DNA of 64,000 bases. It comes from Bradyrhizobium sp. CB1717 (GTDB lineage Bacteria > Pseudomonadota > Alphaproteobacteria > Rhizobiales > Xanthobacteraceae). Made by a program: the position numbers and the translations under genes. Position 1 is the first letter of the stretch, and each line of letters opens with the position of its first letter. Shown here in pieces: positions 1 to 8,570 of this stretch. The notes below the pieces were generated by a model that ran no database searches, was not told the origin of the DNA, and was given only the letters and a program-made list of their open reading frames with translations. The stretch lies in the NCBI RefSeq assembly GCF_029714325.1, contig NZ_CP121666.1:1-64000 (forward strand), read 5' to 3'.

Positions 1-1413
1 ATGAACACATCGGAACAAGATCGCTGGTCACGCGTGAAGAATCGGCTGCGCTCGAACGTTGGCGAAGACGTCTATACGAGCTGGTTTGCGCGCATGGATC
101 TCGAAGGCGTGCAGGAGGAAAGCGTGCGGCTCTCGGTGCCCACCCGCTTCCTGAAGAGCTGGATCCAGGCCCATTATGCCGAGCGCGTGCTGTCGTGCTG
201 GCAGGCCGAGATGCCGGAAGTGCATCGCATCGACCTCACTGTCCGTTCCGCCGTGCGCCCGGTGGCGCCGCCGAAGGAAGCGCCCGCGCCGGTCGAGGCG
301 CGCCGTGCGCCTGCGCCGGAGCTGCGTTCGACCGCGACCGCACCGGTCTCGGCCAATCATGATGCGCTCGGCGGCTCGCCGCTCGATCCGCGCCTGACCT
401 TTGCGAGCTTCGTCGTCGGCCGCTCCAACACGCTGGCCCATGCGGCCGCGCGCCAGGTCGCCGAGGGACGCCGCGGCGACCCCGTGATGTTCAACCCGCT
501 CTACATCCATGCCGGTGTCGGCCTCGGCAAGACGCATCTGCTTCAGGCCGTGACCTGGGCCGGCAATTCCGGCAACGAGCGCAAGGTGCTGTATCTCACG
601 GCTGAGAAATTCATGTACGGCTTCGTCGCCGCGCTGAAGACGCAGACGGCGCTGGCCTTCAAGGAAGCGCTCCGCGGCATCGACGTGCTCGTGATCGACG
701 ATCTGCAGTTCCTGCAGGGCAAGTCGACGCAGGCCGAGTTCTGTCACACGCTGAACGCGCTGATCGATGCCGGCCGTCAGGTCGTGATCGCGGCCGACCG
801 TCCGCCGTCCGATCTCGAGAGCCTGGATGACCGCGTCCGCTCGCGCCTTGCCGGCGGCCTCGTGGTCGAGATGGGCTCGCTCGGCGAAGAGCTGCGCCAC
901 GGCATCCTCAAGTCGCGCGTCGCCGCGGCCCGCACGCATCATGCGACTTTCGACGTGCCGGAGGAGGTGCTGCATTATCTGGCGCGCACGATCACCCATA
1001 ACGGCCGCGACCTCGAAGGCGCGATCAACCGCCTGCTGGCGCATTCCAAGCTCAACAACCAGCCGGTGACGCTGGAGATGGCCGAGCGCGAGGTGCGCGA
1101 CCTGGTCCGGCCGCAGGAGCCGAAGCGGATCAAGATCGAGGACATCCAGCGCGTGGTGGCCCGGCAGTACAATGTCAGCCGCTCCGACCTCCTGTCCTCG
1201 CGCCGCACCGCCAACGTGGTCCGCCCGCGCCAGGTGGCGATGTACCTCGCCAAGACGTTGACCCTGCGCTCGCTGCCCGAGATCGGCCGCCGCTTCGGCG
1301 GACGCGACCACACCACGGTGCTGCACGCCGTGCGCAAGATCGAGGCGCTGGTCTCCAAGGACACCGCGCTGTCGGAGGAAGTGGAGTCGCTGAAGCGCCA
1401 GCTTCAGGAATAA
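1..1413 (+). CDS. dnaA: Chromosomal replication initiator DnaA
   Basis: This is the AAA+ initiator that binds DnaA boxes, melts the origin and loads helicase. The 470-residue protein has the full family architecture. An N-terminal helicase-interaction domain spans about 1-80, followed by a Pro/Ala-rich linker at about 85-125. The AAA+ core has Walker A (GLGKT, about 174-178) and Walker B (VLVIDD, about 229-234). The C-terminal DNA-binding domain carries the [11 protein letters not shown] signature near 433-443. The start is the first base of the window, so its ribosome-binding site cannot be seen and a start further upstream cannot be excluded. dnaN follows after 260 bp, the classic order. 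Confidence 0.98.
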   Translation: MNTSEQDRWSRVKNRLRSNVGEDVYTSWFARMDLEGVQEESVRLSVPTRFLKSWIQAHYAERVLSCWQAEMPEVHRIDLTVRSAVRPVAPPKEAPAPVEARRAPAPELRSTATAPVSANHDALGGSPLDPRLTFASFVVGRSNTLAHAAARQVAEGRRGDPVMFNPLYIHAGVGLGKTHLLQAVTWAGNSGNERKVLYLTAEKFMYGFVAALKTQTALAFKEALRGIDVLVIDDLQFLQGKSTQAEFCHTLNALIDAGRQVVIAADRPPSDLESLDDRVRSRLAGGLVVEMGSLGEELRHGILKSRVAAARTHHATFDVPEEVLHYLARTITHNGRDLEGAINRLLAHSKLNNQPVTLEMAEREVRDLVRPQEPKRIKIEDIQRVVARQYNVSRSDLLSSRRTANVVRPRQVAMYLAKTLTLRSLPEIGRRFGGRDHTTVLHAVRKIEALVSKDTALSEEVESLKRQLQE

Positions 1414-1673
1414 AGGCCTAAGGCCATCTCCTGCCATTCTCCCGCCGCCCCGGCCACGCCTGGGCGGCGGTGCGCGTATCCAGGGGTAAATCGTGGGGAA
1501 CTGCCCCCGATCCCTTGAAACCGGGGGCCATCCGAGACACCTTGCGCGACCCTGACGGCTTTGGTCATATCGGCTGGAAACCCGGCCTGCCGGGGTCTTC
1601 GGTGCCGCGGCGCTTTTCGGCTGCCCGGCGTTCTCAACGCTGAGTTTTCCTTGGGGATCGGGCGAGTAGTGCA
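1414..1673. other. dnaA-dnaN spacer, no recognised element
   Basis: This 260-bp GC-rich spacer probably holds the dnaN promoter. I looked for consensus DnaA boxes (TTATCCACA and its complement), AT-rich unwinding repeats and a T-tailed hairpin, and saw none. It should not be called an origin on this evidence. Confidence 0.5.
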
Positions 1674-2792
1674 ATGAAGGTTACGGTCGAACGCGCGCAA
1701 CTTCTGAAATCACTGGGCCATGTCCACCGCGTGGTCGAGCGCCGCAACACGATCCCGATCCTCGGCAACGTGCTGGTGCGGGCCGAGAACGCCAAATTGT
1801 CGCTGAAGGCGACCGACCTCGATCTCGAGGTGACGGAAACGCTCGCGGCGGAAACCGCGACCGCCGGGTCCACCACCGTGCCGGCGCACATGTTCTACGA
1901 CATCGTGCGCAAGCTGCCTGACGGCTCGCAGATCGTGCTGGAAGCCGACGGCGACCGCGCCGTGCTGGCGATCCGCGCCGGCCGCTCGCGCTTCACGCTG
2001 CAGACGCTGCCGGAGAATGATTTCCCGGATCTGGCCGCCGGCGACATGTCGCATTCGTTCTCGCTCGCCGCCAAGGACGTCAAGCGGCTGATCGACCGCA
2101 CCCAGTTCGCGATCTCGACCGAAGAGACGCGCTACTACCTCAACGGCATCTATCTGCACGCCGCCGGCACCGCGAAGGCTGCGACCCTGCGCGGCGTTGC
2201 CACCGACGGCCACCGCCTCGCCCAGCTCGACCTGGTGCAGCCCAAGGGCGCCGAGGGCATGCCCGGCGTGATCGTGCCGCGCAAGACCGTCGGCGAAGTG
2301 CAGCGCCTGATCGAGGACACCGACGCCGAGATGACGATCGAGCTGTCGCAGGCCAAGATCCGCTTCACCATCGGCAACGTGGTGCTGACCTCGAAACTGA
2401 TCGACGGCACCTTCCCCGACTATGGCCGCGTCATTCCGCAGGGCAACGACAAGGAGCTCGTCGTCGACAAGAAGGACTTTGAGAACGCAGTCGACCGCGT
2501 TTCCACCATCTCCAGCGAGCGCGGGCGCGCCGTCAAACTGTCGCTGTCGGCGGGCAAGCTGGTGCTGTCGGTGACCAACCCGGACTCGGGCAGCGCGACC
2601 GAAGAGCTCGAGGTCGAATACGCCTCCGACGCCCTCGATATCGGCTTCAACTCCCGCTACCTCCTCGACATCGCCGCCCAGATCGAAGGCGACGTCGCAA
2701 CGCTCAGGCTCGCCGACCCCGGCTCGCCCACCCTGGTCCAGGACCGCGACGACAAGAGCGCGCTGTACGTGCTGATGCCGATGCGGGTGTGA
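1674..2792 (+). CDS. dnaN: DNA polymerase III beta sliding clamp
   Basis: The beta clamp is a homodimeric ring that tethers DNA polymerase III to DNA. At 372 residues it has the usual length and three similar clamp domains. It starts MKVTVERAQLLKSLGHVHRV and ends with the typical VLMPMRV clamp tail. The ATG at 1674 follows directly on the dnaA spacer. It is followed by palindromic repeats, the DUF559 gene and recF, so dnaN and recF are not tightly coupled here. Confidence 0.98.
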   Translation: MKVTVERAQLLKSLGHVHRVVERRNTIPILGNVLVRAENAKLSLKATDLDLEVTETLAAETATAGSTTVPAHMFYDIVRKLPDGSQIVLEADGDRAVLAIRAGRSRFTLQTLPENDFPDLAAGDMSHSFSLAAKDVKRLIDRTQFAISTEETRYYLNGIYLHAAGTAKAATLRGVATDGHRLAQLDLVQPKGAEGMPGVIVPRKTVGEVQRLIEDTDAEMTIELSQAKIRFTIGNVVLTSKLIDGTFPDYGRVIPQGNDKELVVDKKDFENAVDRVSTISSERGRAVKLSLSAGKLVLSVTNPDSGSATEELEVEYASDALDIGFNSRYLLDIAAQIEGDVATLRLADPGSPTLVQDRDDKSALYVLMPMRV

Positions 2793-2835
2793 GGGACGTG
2801 GTCCTCCTCTCGCGACACCTTCTGTGTGGAGACAA

Positions 2836-2888
2836 CCCCTCACCCGGCTTCGCTGCGCGAAGCCACCCTCTCCCACAAGGGGAGAGGG
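2836..2888. repeat. Palindromic intergenic repeat, family A
   Basis: This copy runs from CCCCTCACCCGGC to GGGGAGAGGG. It has two nested palindromes: a short GC hairpin (GGCTTCG...CGAAGCC) and a terminal CCCTCTCCC/GGGGAGAGGG stem with an ACAA loop. The same family recurs at about ten sites in this window, always between genes. It behaves like a REP/BIME-type element. Confidence 0.85.
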
Positions 2889-2938
2889 TGAAGCTGCAGC
2901 TTTCCCCGTCGAAACAAGCGCGATGCGCGTTGCTGTGC

Positions 2939-2999
2939 ACTCTCCCCTTGTGGGCGAGGGCATCTCCGCTGACGGATACACACTCAGTCGGGTGAGGGG
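2939..2999. repeat. Family A palindromic repeat, inverted copy
   Basis: This is a reverse-orientation family A copy, reading CTCCCCTTGTGGG first and GGGTGAGGGG last. It ends 3 bp before the GTG start of the DUF559 gene, so its terminal GAGGGG can act as that gene's ribosome-binding site. Confidence 0.8.
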
Positions 3000-3002
3000 T
3001 TC

Positions 3003-3368
3003 GTGCCGCAGGAGCCATCCCATCGGCCAATCGCCAAGCGTCTCCGCCAATTCGCGAAGAACATGCGACACGAACCAACGGATGCGGAAGCCGCAATGTG
3101 GCGCTTGCTGAGGGATCGTCGGCTCTCCACATTCAAGTTTCGCCGACTGGTGCCGTTCAAGCACTACATTCTCGACTTTGTCTGTTTCGAGAAGCGCCTC
3201 GTGATCGAGATCGACGGCGGTCAGCACGCGGAATTGCGGCATGACGCAGTTCGGGATGCCGCACTTGCCTCCGAAGGTTTCGCCATCGCCCGCTATTGGA
3301 ACAACGACGTACTACAGCAGCCCACCTCTGTATTGGAGGATATCCTTGCAAAGCTTGCCGGGCGGTAA
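3003..3368 (+). CDS. DUF559 domain protein (Vsr-like endonuclease fold)
   Basis: This 121-residue protein matches the DUF559 family, related to very-short-patch-repair (PD-(D/E)XK-like) endonucleases. Family hallmarks are visible: an N-terminal ARQLR-like basic helix (AKRLRQFAKNMR), the TDAEAAMWRLLRDRR motif, then the putative catalytic part with DFVCFEKRLVIEIDGGQH (acidic D, E and D residues) and a C-terminal RYWNNDVL segment. The GTG at 3003 is 3 bp after a palindromic repeat whose GAGGGG gives a good ribosome-binding site; ATG 3063 is a shorter alternative. The stop lies 4 bp before another family A repeat in the opposite orientation. The gene therefore looks like a cassette between inverted repeats inside the dnaN-recF gap. 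The biological role is unknown. Confidence 0.85.
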   Translation: MPQEPSHRPIAKRLRQFAKNMRHEPTDAEAAMWRLLRDRRLSTFKFRRLVPFKHYILDFVCFEKRLVIEIDGGQHAELRHDAVRDAALASEGFAIARYWNNDVLQQPTSVLEDILAKLAGR

Positions 3369-3372
3369 GATA

Positions 3373-3430
3373 CCCCTCACCCGTCGCCTCACTTCGTGAG
3401 GCGCCACCCTCTCCCACAAGGGGAGAGGGG
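3373..3430. repeat. Family A palindromic repeat
   Basis: This is a direct-orientation family A copy (CCCCTCACCCGTC... to ...GGGGAGAGGGG) between the DUF559 stop and the recF start. With the copy at 2939-2999 it forms an inverted pair bracketing the DUF559 gene. Confidence 0.82.
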
Positions 3431-3457
3431 AAGAATCGCCTCCACGACGAACAACTC

Positions 3458-4594
3458 ATGACCCCCTCCCGCATTCATCGCCTGACGCTGACGCATTTTC
3501 GCAATTACCGGGCGGCGGGGCTCGAGACGGCGGCTGACATGGTGGCGCTGGTCGGACCGAACGGGGCGGGCAAGACCAATTGCATCGAGGCGATCTCGTT
3601 CCTGTCGCCGGGCCGGGGCCTGCGGCGCGCCACGCTGGAAGACGTCGCCGACAACCAGGGCGACGGCTCCTGGGCGGTGTCGGCGCAGGTCGAGGGCGCG
3701 CTGGGGCTGGCGACGCTCGGCACCGGCATCGATGCGCCGCGAGCCGACAGCGCCGTCAGCCGGCGCTGCCGCATCGACCGCGAGCCGGTGAGTTCCGCCG
3801 CCAGCTTTGGCGACCACATCCGCATGGTGTGGCTGACGCCGGCGATGGACGGGCTGTTCATGGGCGCGGCCTCCGAGCGGCGGCGCTTCTTCGACCGCCT
3901 GGTGCTCGCCATCGACAACGAGCATTCCAGCCGCATCAACGCGCTCGAACGTTCCCTGCGCTCGCGCAACCGTCTGCTCGAGACGCGCAATTACGACGAC
4001 CATTGGTGTGACGCGATCGAGCGCGAGACCGCCGAGCTCGCCGTCGCCGTCGCCGCAACACGCGGCCAGACCGCGGCGCGGCTGACCGGCATGCTCAACA
4101 CACGCGCAAAGCAATCTGCGTTTCCATCGGCACAGATCGCGCTCGACGGCTGGATGGAGAACGCGCTGCTCCAGGAGACCGCGACCTCGGTCGAGGACCG
4201 CTATCGCCAGATCCTGCGCGACAACCGTCCACGCGATGCCATCGCCGGCCGCACCACCGACGGCCCGCATCTCACCGATCTGCAGGTGATCTACGCGCCG
4301 AAGAGCATGCCCGCGCGCGACGCATCCACGGGCGAGCAGAAGGCGCTGTTGATCGGCCTCGTGCTGGCGCACGCCACGCTGGTCGCCGAGATGACCGGCA
4401 TCGTGCCGCTGCTGCTGCTCGACGAGGTCGTCGCCCATCTCGATCCCAGCAGGCGCGCCGCGCTGTTCGACGAGCTGCGCAAGCTCGGCGCGCAGGTCTG
4501 GCTGACCGGCGCGGACCCGGCCGCCTTCGCCGAGATTGGCGCCGGCGGCGAAGTGTTTGACGTCGAGAGCGGACGCGTATCGGCCCGGCGCTAA
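3458..4594 (+). CDS. recF: DNA replication and repair protein RecF
   Basis: RecF is an SMC-like ABC ATPase that binds gapped DNA with RecR and helps load RecA. From ATG 3458 the protein is 378 residues, as expected. Walker A GPNGAGKT is at 33-40, the STGEQKALL signature near 290-298, and Walker B LLLLDE at 318-323 followed by the D-loop HLD. The frame is open upstream, but that part translates a palindromic repeat, so ATG 3458 just before the conserved RIHRLTLTHFRNY is the better start. Downstream, only 8 bp separate the stop from the first leader of the exported-protein array. Confidence 0.96.
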   Translation: MTPSRIHRLTLTHFRNYRAAGLETAADMVALVGPNGAGKTNCIEAISFLSPGRGLRRATLEDVADNQGDGSWAVSAQVEGALGLATLGTGIDAPRADSAVSRRCRIDREPVSSAASFGDHIRMVWLTPAMDGLFMGAASERRRFFDRLVLAIDNEHSSRINALERSLRSRNRLLETRNYDDHWCDAIERETAELAVAVAATRGQTAARLTGMLNTRAKQSAFPSAQIALDGWMENALLQETATSVEDRYRQILRDNRPRDAIAGRTTDGPHLTDLQVIYAPKSMPARDASTGEQKALLIGLVLAHATLVAEMTGIVPLLLLDEVVAHLDPSRRAALFDELRKLGAQVWLTGADPAAFAEIGAGGEVFDVESGRVSARR

Positions 4595-4602
4595 CCGCCG
4601 CA

Positions 4603-4664
4603 TTGAACCCGCCCGGTTCCGTCAGCGACTAGCTGCCAGAGGCCGCGCCGACGGTGTCGCAGCC
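4603..4664 (+). promoter_or_regulatory. Conserved leader element, copy 1 of the array
   Basis: The TTGAACC block at 4603 is followed 51 bp later by GTGTCGCAGCC at 4654-4664. The same two blocks with nearly the same spacing precede the other two paralogues (5500-5561 and 7778-7837). This shows that 5' control sequence was duplicated with the genes. Whether it is promoter, operator or RNA leader is not decided. Confidence 0.55.
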
Positions 4665-4707
4665 GTTATCGCGCGATCAGATGACGCGCAATCTCTTGGA
4701 GAGTGAG

Positions 4708-5450
4708 ATGCGAACGGTAAGGACCGGGGCGCACGCCCCGGCACGATGGCGGGCGTTTGCGTGCGGCCTCGTTTTCCTCGCAAGCTGCCTGCTTGCGGCA
4801 ACCGCCAGCGCCTGGGCCCGCATATCTCCGTGCTGTTCTCGGCCGCGCTCACGCCGGATCCCGAGACAAAACTGCCCGCGCCGACCCGTTACAGCTACAG
4901 GGGCATCCACACCACCGTGGTGAGCGGCATCGAAGCCCCACTCCGCACCAGGTTGGAGGCGACCGTACCCGCTGACCTCGGCGACGTGCTCGCCTTCTAC
5001 CGCACCGAACTCGGCAAGCTCGGCTGGCAAGAGCAGCACGACGGCGCGGTGATCGCCGCCGATCGCGTGCAGCTCGCTTTCGTCTCCCCGCTGGGACCGG
5101 CGCTGCTGGAGCTCCACCGCAAGGACAGCAGCACCGCGGTCGAGCTGGTGCAGAAGAATTCGGACACGGCGACCAGGGCGAACGTCATGCCCGAACCCGG
5201 CCAGGCCAAGGTGGTGTTCTCCAATATCGGCGTGACGGATGCCGCGCTCACGATCGACGCGCGGACCATCACGCGCGCCGGTGGCGCCAACGCCGTCGCG
5301 CTGGATCTGCCGCCCGGCAAATATCCATACGAAGTGAACGTGCCGGGGCATGCGGCCCATACCAACACCCTCGTGATCGCGGCCGGCGATACCTGGGAGC
5401 TCACGGTCGGACGCGACGGCGATGCGTGGTCACCGCTTCATCTGTATTGA
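4708..5450 (+). pseudogene. Frameshifted lipoprotein paralogue (array gene 1)
   Basis: Two frames are needed to reconstruct this gene. From ATG 4708, which has a GGAGAG ribosome-binding site like array gene 3, one frame encodes a lipoprotein signal with lipobox FLASC. The conserved mature part is in another frame. It has PDPETKLPAPTRY, then the domain motif FYRTELGKLGW, and a PEGA-like C terminus ending HLY. The junction lies at about 4815-4850. Array genes 2 and 3 keep the same parts in one frame, so this is a degraded copy, unless it is a sequencing error. A 234-residue open frame from 4746 exists but would lack an export signal. The function of the family is unrecognised. Confidence 0.7.
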
Positions 5451-5499
5451 GCTGCCTGCTCTCGGTCGGCCCTCCCCGCCCGCTACCATGGTACCCCGG

Positions 5500-5561
5500 T
5501 TGAACCTGCCCGGTTCCTGCCGCGACTTCTCATCCGAGGCCGCGCCGACGGTGTCGCAGCC
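5500..5561 (+). promoter_or_regulatory. Conserved leader element, copy 2 of the array
   Basis: The TTGAACC block at 5500 and GTGTCGCAGCC at 5551-5561 repeat the arrangement seen ahead of array gene 1, with the same 51-bp offset. The second block is 49 bp before the ATG of array gene 2. Confidence 0.55.
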
Positions 5562-5609
5562 TGCAATTGCGCGAGGGATCGACCCGCGCGAAATCCAGGA
5601 GTTTTGGCG

Positions 5610-7766
5610 ATGTCGATGATCAAGCGCGGGACGCAGGTCCCGGCACGCTGGCGGCTGCTTGCCTGCGGCCTTCTGCTGATGGCAAGCGCTTCGCTGCCGG
5701 CGCGCGCCGACGACGGCATCGTCGACGTCCACGCGCTGCCGCAGCTCGAGGGCGCGGTGGAGAATACGTCGCGGCCCGATCCCTACCGCGTCGAATATCG
5801 CATGCCGACGCCGGAGGCCGTGACATCGCCGGCGGTGAAGAAGCTCCTCAGCGCGGCCGGCTGGGTGCCCTATGTGCGCCCGCTGGAGGAGAAGAGCACC
5901 ACGCTGAATTTCAGGAAGGGGCGGCAGGGCCTGTCCGTTCATTTCACGCAAGCCCTCGGCCGGCCCGACCAGTCCGTGGTCTATTACTCGCACGACCGGA
6001 TCTATTCGAACGTTCCGTTTCCAGAAGGCGCCAGCGACATCATGTTCGACGGCACGCGGCCCTATCTCGGCTGCATCGCGCCCAGCGCGCTCGATGCGAC
6101 GGCGGACTTCTACAAGAGCCAGATGGATGCGATCGGCTGGCGCAAGCTCACGCCGGAAACGGCCGCGCGCTGGACGAGCAGCCTGGATGAGACCGTTCCG
6201 AACGGGGTGCGCGCGTTCTTTGAGCATCCCGACAGCGAGGCCACCGGCTTCTACAGGCAGAAGCCCGTCATGCTGACGCTGACGCGCCGTGACGACGGCC
6301 GCACCAATGTCGACATCCGCATCGCGCCCTTCGCCTTGCCCAGCGAGCTCAAGGCCGATGACGATCTTGCCGGCCTGCCGCGGCCGAATCCGACCAAGAC
6401 GGCCAAGAGCCTCGGCAGCGCGAGCTCCAACAAGCGCGAGATGTCGGCGGCCGCGATGGCCGAGCTGCCCGCGGTGCTGGCCTTCTATCATCGCGAGCTC
6501 GCCGCGCGCGGCTGGCAGGAGGACGGCAGCGCGCCGCTCGCGCCCGGCGACGAGGTGGCGATCAAGATCTCCAACACCGAGGAAACCGGCGTGCTGCGGC
6601 TCGGCCGCAAATACGATTTCACCATGGTCAGCCTGACCGCGCAGGTGAAGGAATCCGCCCTTGCCGCGCGCGCCAAGGCGAAGAAGGAAGCCGACGAGAA
6701 GTTCTTCAGCGATGCCGCCGCAGCCGCACAGCAGGTGATCGCGGCCGACGAAGCGAGGCGCAAGGTGCAGGCGGCCGCGCTGTCCGATGCGCCGCTCAAG
6801 GCGCTCGCGAACAGCAACACGCCGGTGGCGCTGCCGGAGACCGCCGAGAGCGTGAAGTTCGAAGGCGGCGACGGCCGGCTCGAATTCTCCTCCACCTCGA
6901 GCGTGAAGGCGCTCGGCACCTTCTACCGCGCGTCGCTGAAGAATGCGGGCTGGAAGGAGCAGCCCTCCGTCATCAACCAGCCCAACATGGCGGTGATGAC
7001 GTTCTCCAAGGCCGGCAAGTCGATCTCGATGACCGTGATGCAGATGGGCCCGAAGGTGAATGTCAGCGCCAACGGCTCCGGCCTGGTCGTGGCCGCCGCC
7101 AAGCCTGCGGATAAGCCTGCGGAGGTGCAGGCCAAGTCGTCCGAGCCGCTCAAGCCCGATCCCGAATCCCAGCTGCCGGTGCCGACGCAGCGGTCGTCGA
7201 CCTCGCTCGCAACCACAAAACTGCCGGGCACGGAGACCCCGTTCCGCCGCGAGCTGGAAGCGAGCATCCCCGCCCCGCTCGGCGACGTGCTGGCGTTCTA
7301 CCGCACCGAGCTTGGCAAGCTCGGCTGGCAGGAAAAGACCGACGGTGCGACCGTCTCCGCAGAGCGCGCGCAGATCGACTTCACCTCGCCGCAAGGCCCG
7401 GCCGTGCTCAAGCTCGGCCGCGCCAAGGGCGAGACCACAGTCAATCTGGCGCAGAAAAATCCGGAGGCCGCGACCAAGGCCGACATCATGCCCAAGCCGG
7501 GCCAGGCCAGGGTCATGCTCGGCAATATCGGGCCGAAGGAAGCATCGCTCACGATCAACAAGCAGACCATCAAGATCGCGGCCGGCGCCGGCGGCCCGCA
7601 ATCACCGAAGGGCCCGATGCTTGATCTCGCGCCCGGGACATACCAGTACGCGCTGCGCATGCCGGGGCGCCCGGCCCGCACCGAGACCCTCACGCTCGCC
7701 GCAGGCGATGCCTGGGGCCTCATGGTGGGCCCGAGCGGCGACGTGCTGCCGTTGCAGATGTATTGA
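5610..7766 (+). CDS. Exported repeat protein of unknown function (array gene 2)
   Basis: This is a 718-residue protein I cannot assign to a named family. ATG 5610 has CCAGGAG 7 bp upstream and gives a Sec signal peptide ending ARA at about 31-33. Four copies of an FYxxxLxxxGW motif stand out: 167-177, 292-302, 438-448 and 563-573, plus a degenerate one near 76-85. A charged Ala/Lys-rich helical stretch lies at about 346-390. Residues 516-718 match the whole of array gene 3 and the C-terminal part of gene 1. That part ends in a PEGA-like beta domain with LDLAPGTYQY and AAGDAWGL, and then QMY. The protein is therefore a multi-repeat version of its neighbours, probably periplasmic. It lacks the lipobox Cys present in both paralogues. 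Confidence 0.85.
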   Translation: MSMIKRGTQVPARWRLLACGLLLMASASLPARADDGIVDVHALPQLEGAVENTSRPDPYRVEYRMPTPEAVTSPAVKKLLSAAGWVPYVRPLEEKSTTLNFRKGRQGLSVHFTQALGRPDQSVVYYSHDRIYSNVPFPEGASDIMFDGTRPYLGCIAPSALDATADFYKSQMDAIGWRKLTPETAARWTSSLDETVPNGVRAFFEHPDSEATGFYRQKPVMLTLTRRDDGRTNVDIRIAPFALPSELKADDDLAGLPRPNPTKTAKSLGSASSNKREMSAAAMAELPAVLAFYHRELAARGWQEDGSAPLAPGDEVAIKISNTEETGVLRLGRKYDFTMVSLTAQVKESALAARAKAKKEADEKFFSDAAAAAQQVIAADEARRKVQAAALSDAPLKALANSNTPVALPETAESVKFEGGDGRLEFSSTSSVKALGTFYRASLKNAGWKEQPSVINQPNMAVMTFSKAGKSISMTVMQMGPKVNVSANGSGLVVAAAKPADKPAEVQAKSSEPLKPDPESQLPVPTQRSSTSLATTKLPGTETPFRRELEASIPAPLGDVLAFYRTELGKLGWQEKTDGATVSAERAQIDFTSPQGPAVLKLGRAKGETTVNLAQKNPEAATKADIMPKPGQARVMLGNIGPKEASLTINKQTIKIAAGAGGPQSPKGPMLDLAPGTYQYALRMPGRPARTETLTLAAGDAWGLMVGPSGDVLPLQMY

Positions 7767-7777
7767 GAGCCGCCAGG

Positions 7778-7837
7778 TTGAACCTGGCCGATCAGAGGGG
7801 CGACTAGTCGGAGGCGGCTGCGATGCGTGTCGCAGCC
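7778..7837 (+). promoter_or_regulatory. Conserved leader element, copy 3 of the array
   Basis: The TTGAACC block at 7778 and GTGTCGCAGCC at 7827-7837 are offset by 49 bp, close to the 51 bp of copies 1 and 2. GCGACTAG between them is also shared with copy 1. The block begins 12 bp after the stop codon of array gene 2. Confidence 0.5.
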
Positions 7838-7883
7838 GCCGCATCACGCGAAGATCTCAACGCGACATCCCCGGAGAGTGGGC

Positions 7884-8570
7884 ATGACGATGGTAAGGCG
7901 CGGGACGAAGGTCCCGGCACGGTGGCGGCTGTTGGTATGCAGCCTCACTCTTCTTGCAAGCTGCTCGCAGGAGCCGCTGACCGCCGCAGATCCCCACGCC
8001 GACATGCCCGTGCCGACGCGAGCCAGCCACTCAAGCTTCAGCACCTCGCACGCGTCCGGCATCGAAGTCCCGTTCCGGCGCGAGCTCAAGGCCCAGGTGC
8101 CCGCAGAGCTCAGCGACGTACTGGCCTTCTACCGTGCGGAACTCGGAAAGCGCGGCTGGCAGGAGAAGCCTGATGGCGCGAAGGTCGCGGCCGATCGCGC
8201 GCTGCTCGTCTTCACTTCCCCGAAGGGGCCAGGCACGCTGACGCTCGACCGCGCCGAGGGCGAGACCATTGTCGACCTTGTGCAGCGAAACACGGAGGTC
8301 GCGGCCAAGGCCAACTTCCTGCCCATAGCAGGACAAGCGCGGCTGATCTTCGGCTATCTTGTACCTGATGTGGCCTCGCTCGCGATCAACGGCCAGATCA
8401 TCGAGATCGCGGGCGGCGTCAACCATCCACAAATGCTGGATCTGCCGCCCGGCACGTATTCCTACACGCTGCTCGTATCGGGCCATCGGGTCCGCACCGA
8501 TACCATTACCGTGGCCGCCGGCGAAGCTTGGGGCCTCAGCGACGATAAGAAGCCGTCCCAGATCTATTGA
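7884..8570 (+). CDS. Lipoprotein of the FYxxxLxxxGW / PEGA-like family (array gene 3)
   Basis: This is a 228-residue predicted lipoprotein. ATG 7884 has GGAGAG upstream, and the start region is nearly the same DNA as in array gene 1. The signal ends in lipobox LLASC, so lipidation and membrane anchoring are expected. The mature part has one FYRAELGKRGW motif, then a beta-rich stretch, then a PEGA-like domain (MLDLPPGTYSYTL, VAAGEAWGL) ending QIY. It aligns end to end with residues 516-718 of array gene 2. It is open 57 bp further upstream, but that part translates the conserved leader. The function is unknown; the export signal and adhesin- or envelope-like C terminus suggest an envelope role. 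Confidence 0.85.
   Translation: MTMVRRGTKVPARWRLLVCSLTLLASCSQEPLTAADPHADMPVPTRASHSSFSTSHASGIEVPFRRELKAQVPAELSDVLAFYRAELGKRGWQEKPDGAKVAADRALLVFTSPKGPGTLTLDRAEGETIVDLVQRNTEVAAKANFLPIAGQARLIFGYLVPDVASLAINGQIIEIAGGVNHPQMLDLPPGTYSYTLLVSGHRVRTDTITVAAGEAWGLSDDKKPSQIY

Noticed and set aside
1414..1673. Replication origin in the dnaA-dnaN spacer
   Set aside because: No consensus DnaA boxes or AT-rich repeats seen; in many alphaproteobacteria the origin is elsewhere. A GC-skew plot and DnaA-box search would be needed.
28..1674. 548-codon open frame on the minus strand across dnaA
   Set aside because: It is antisense to a complete dnaA with all motifs; GC-rich codon bias keeps the opposite frame open. 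Composition is rich in Arg/Ala/His with no domain.
5430..7601. 723-codon minus-strand frame across array gene 2
   Set aside because: The plus strand has a signal peptide, ribosome-binding site and repeat motifs matching two paralogues; the antisense frame has none.
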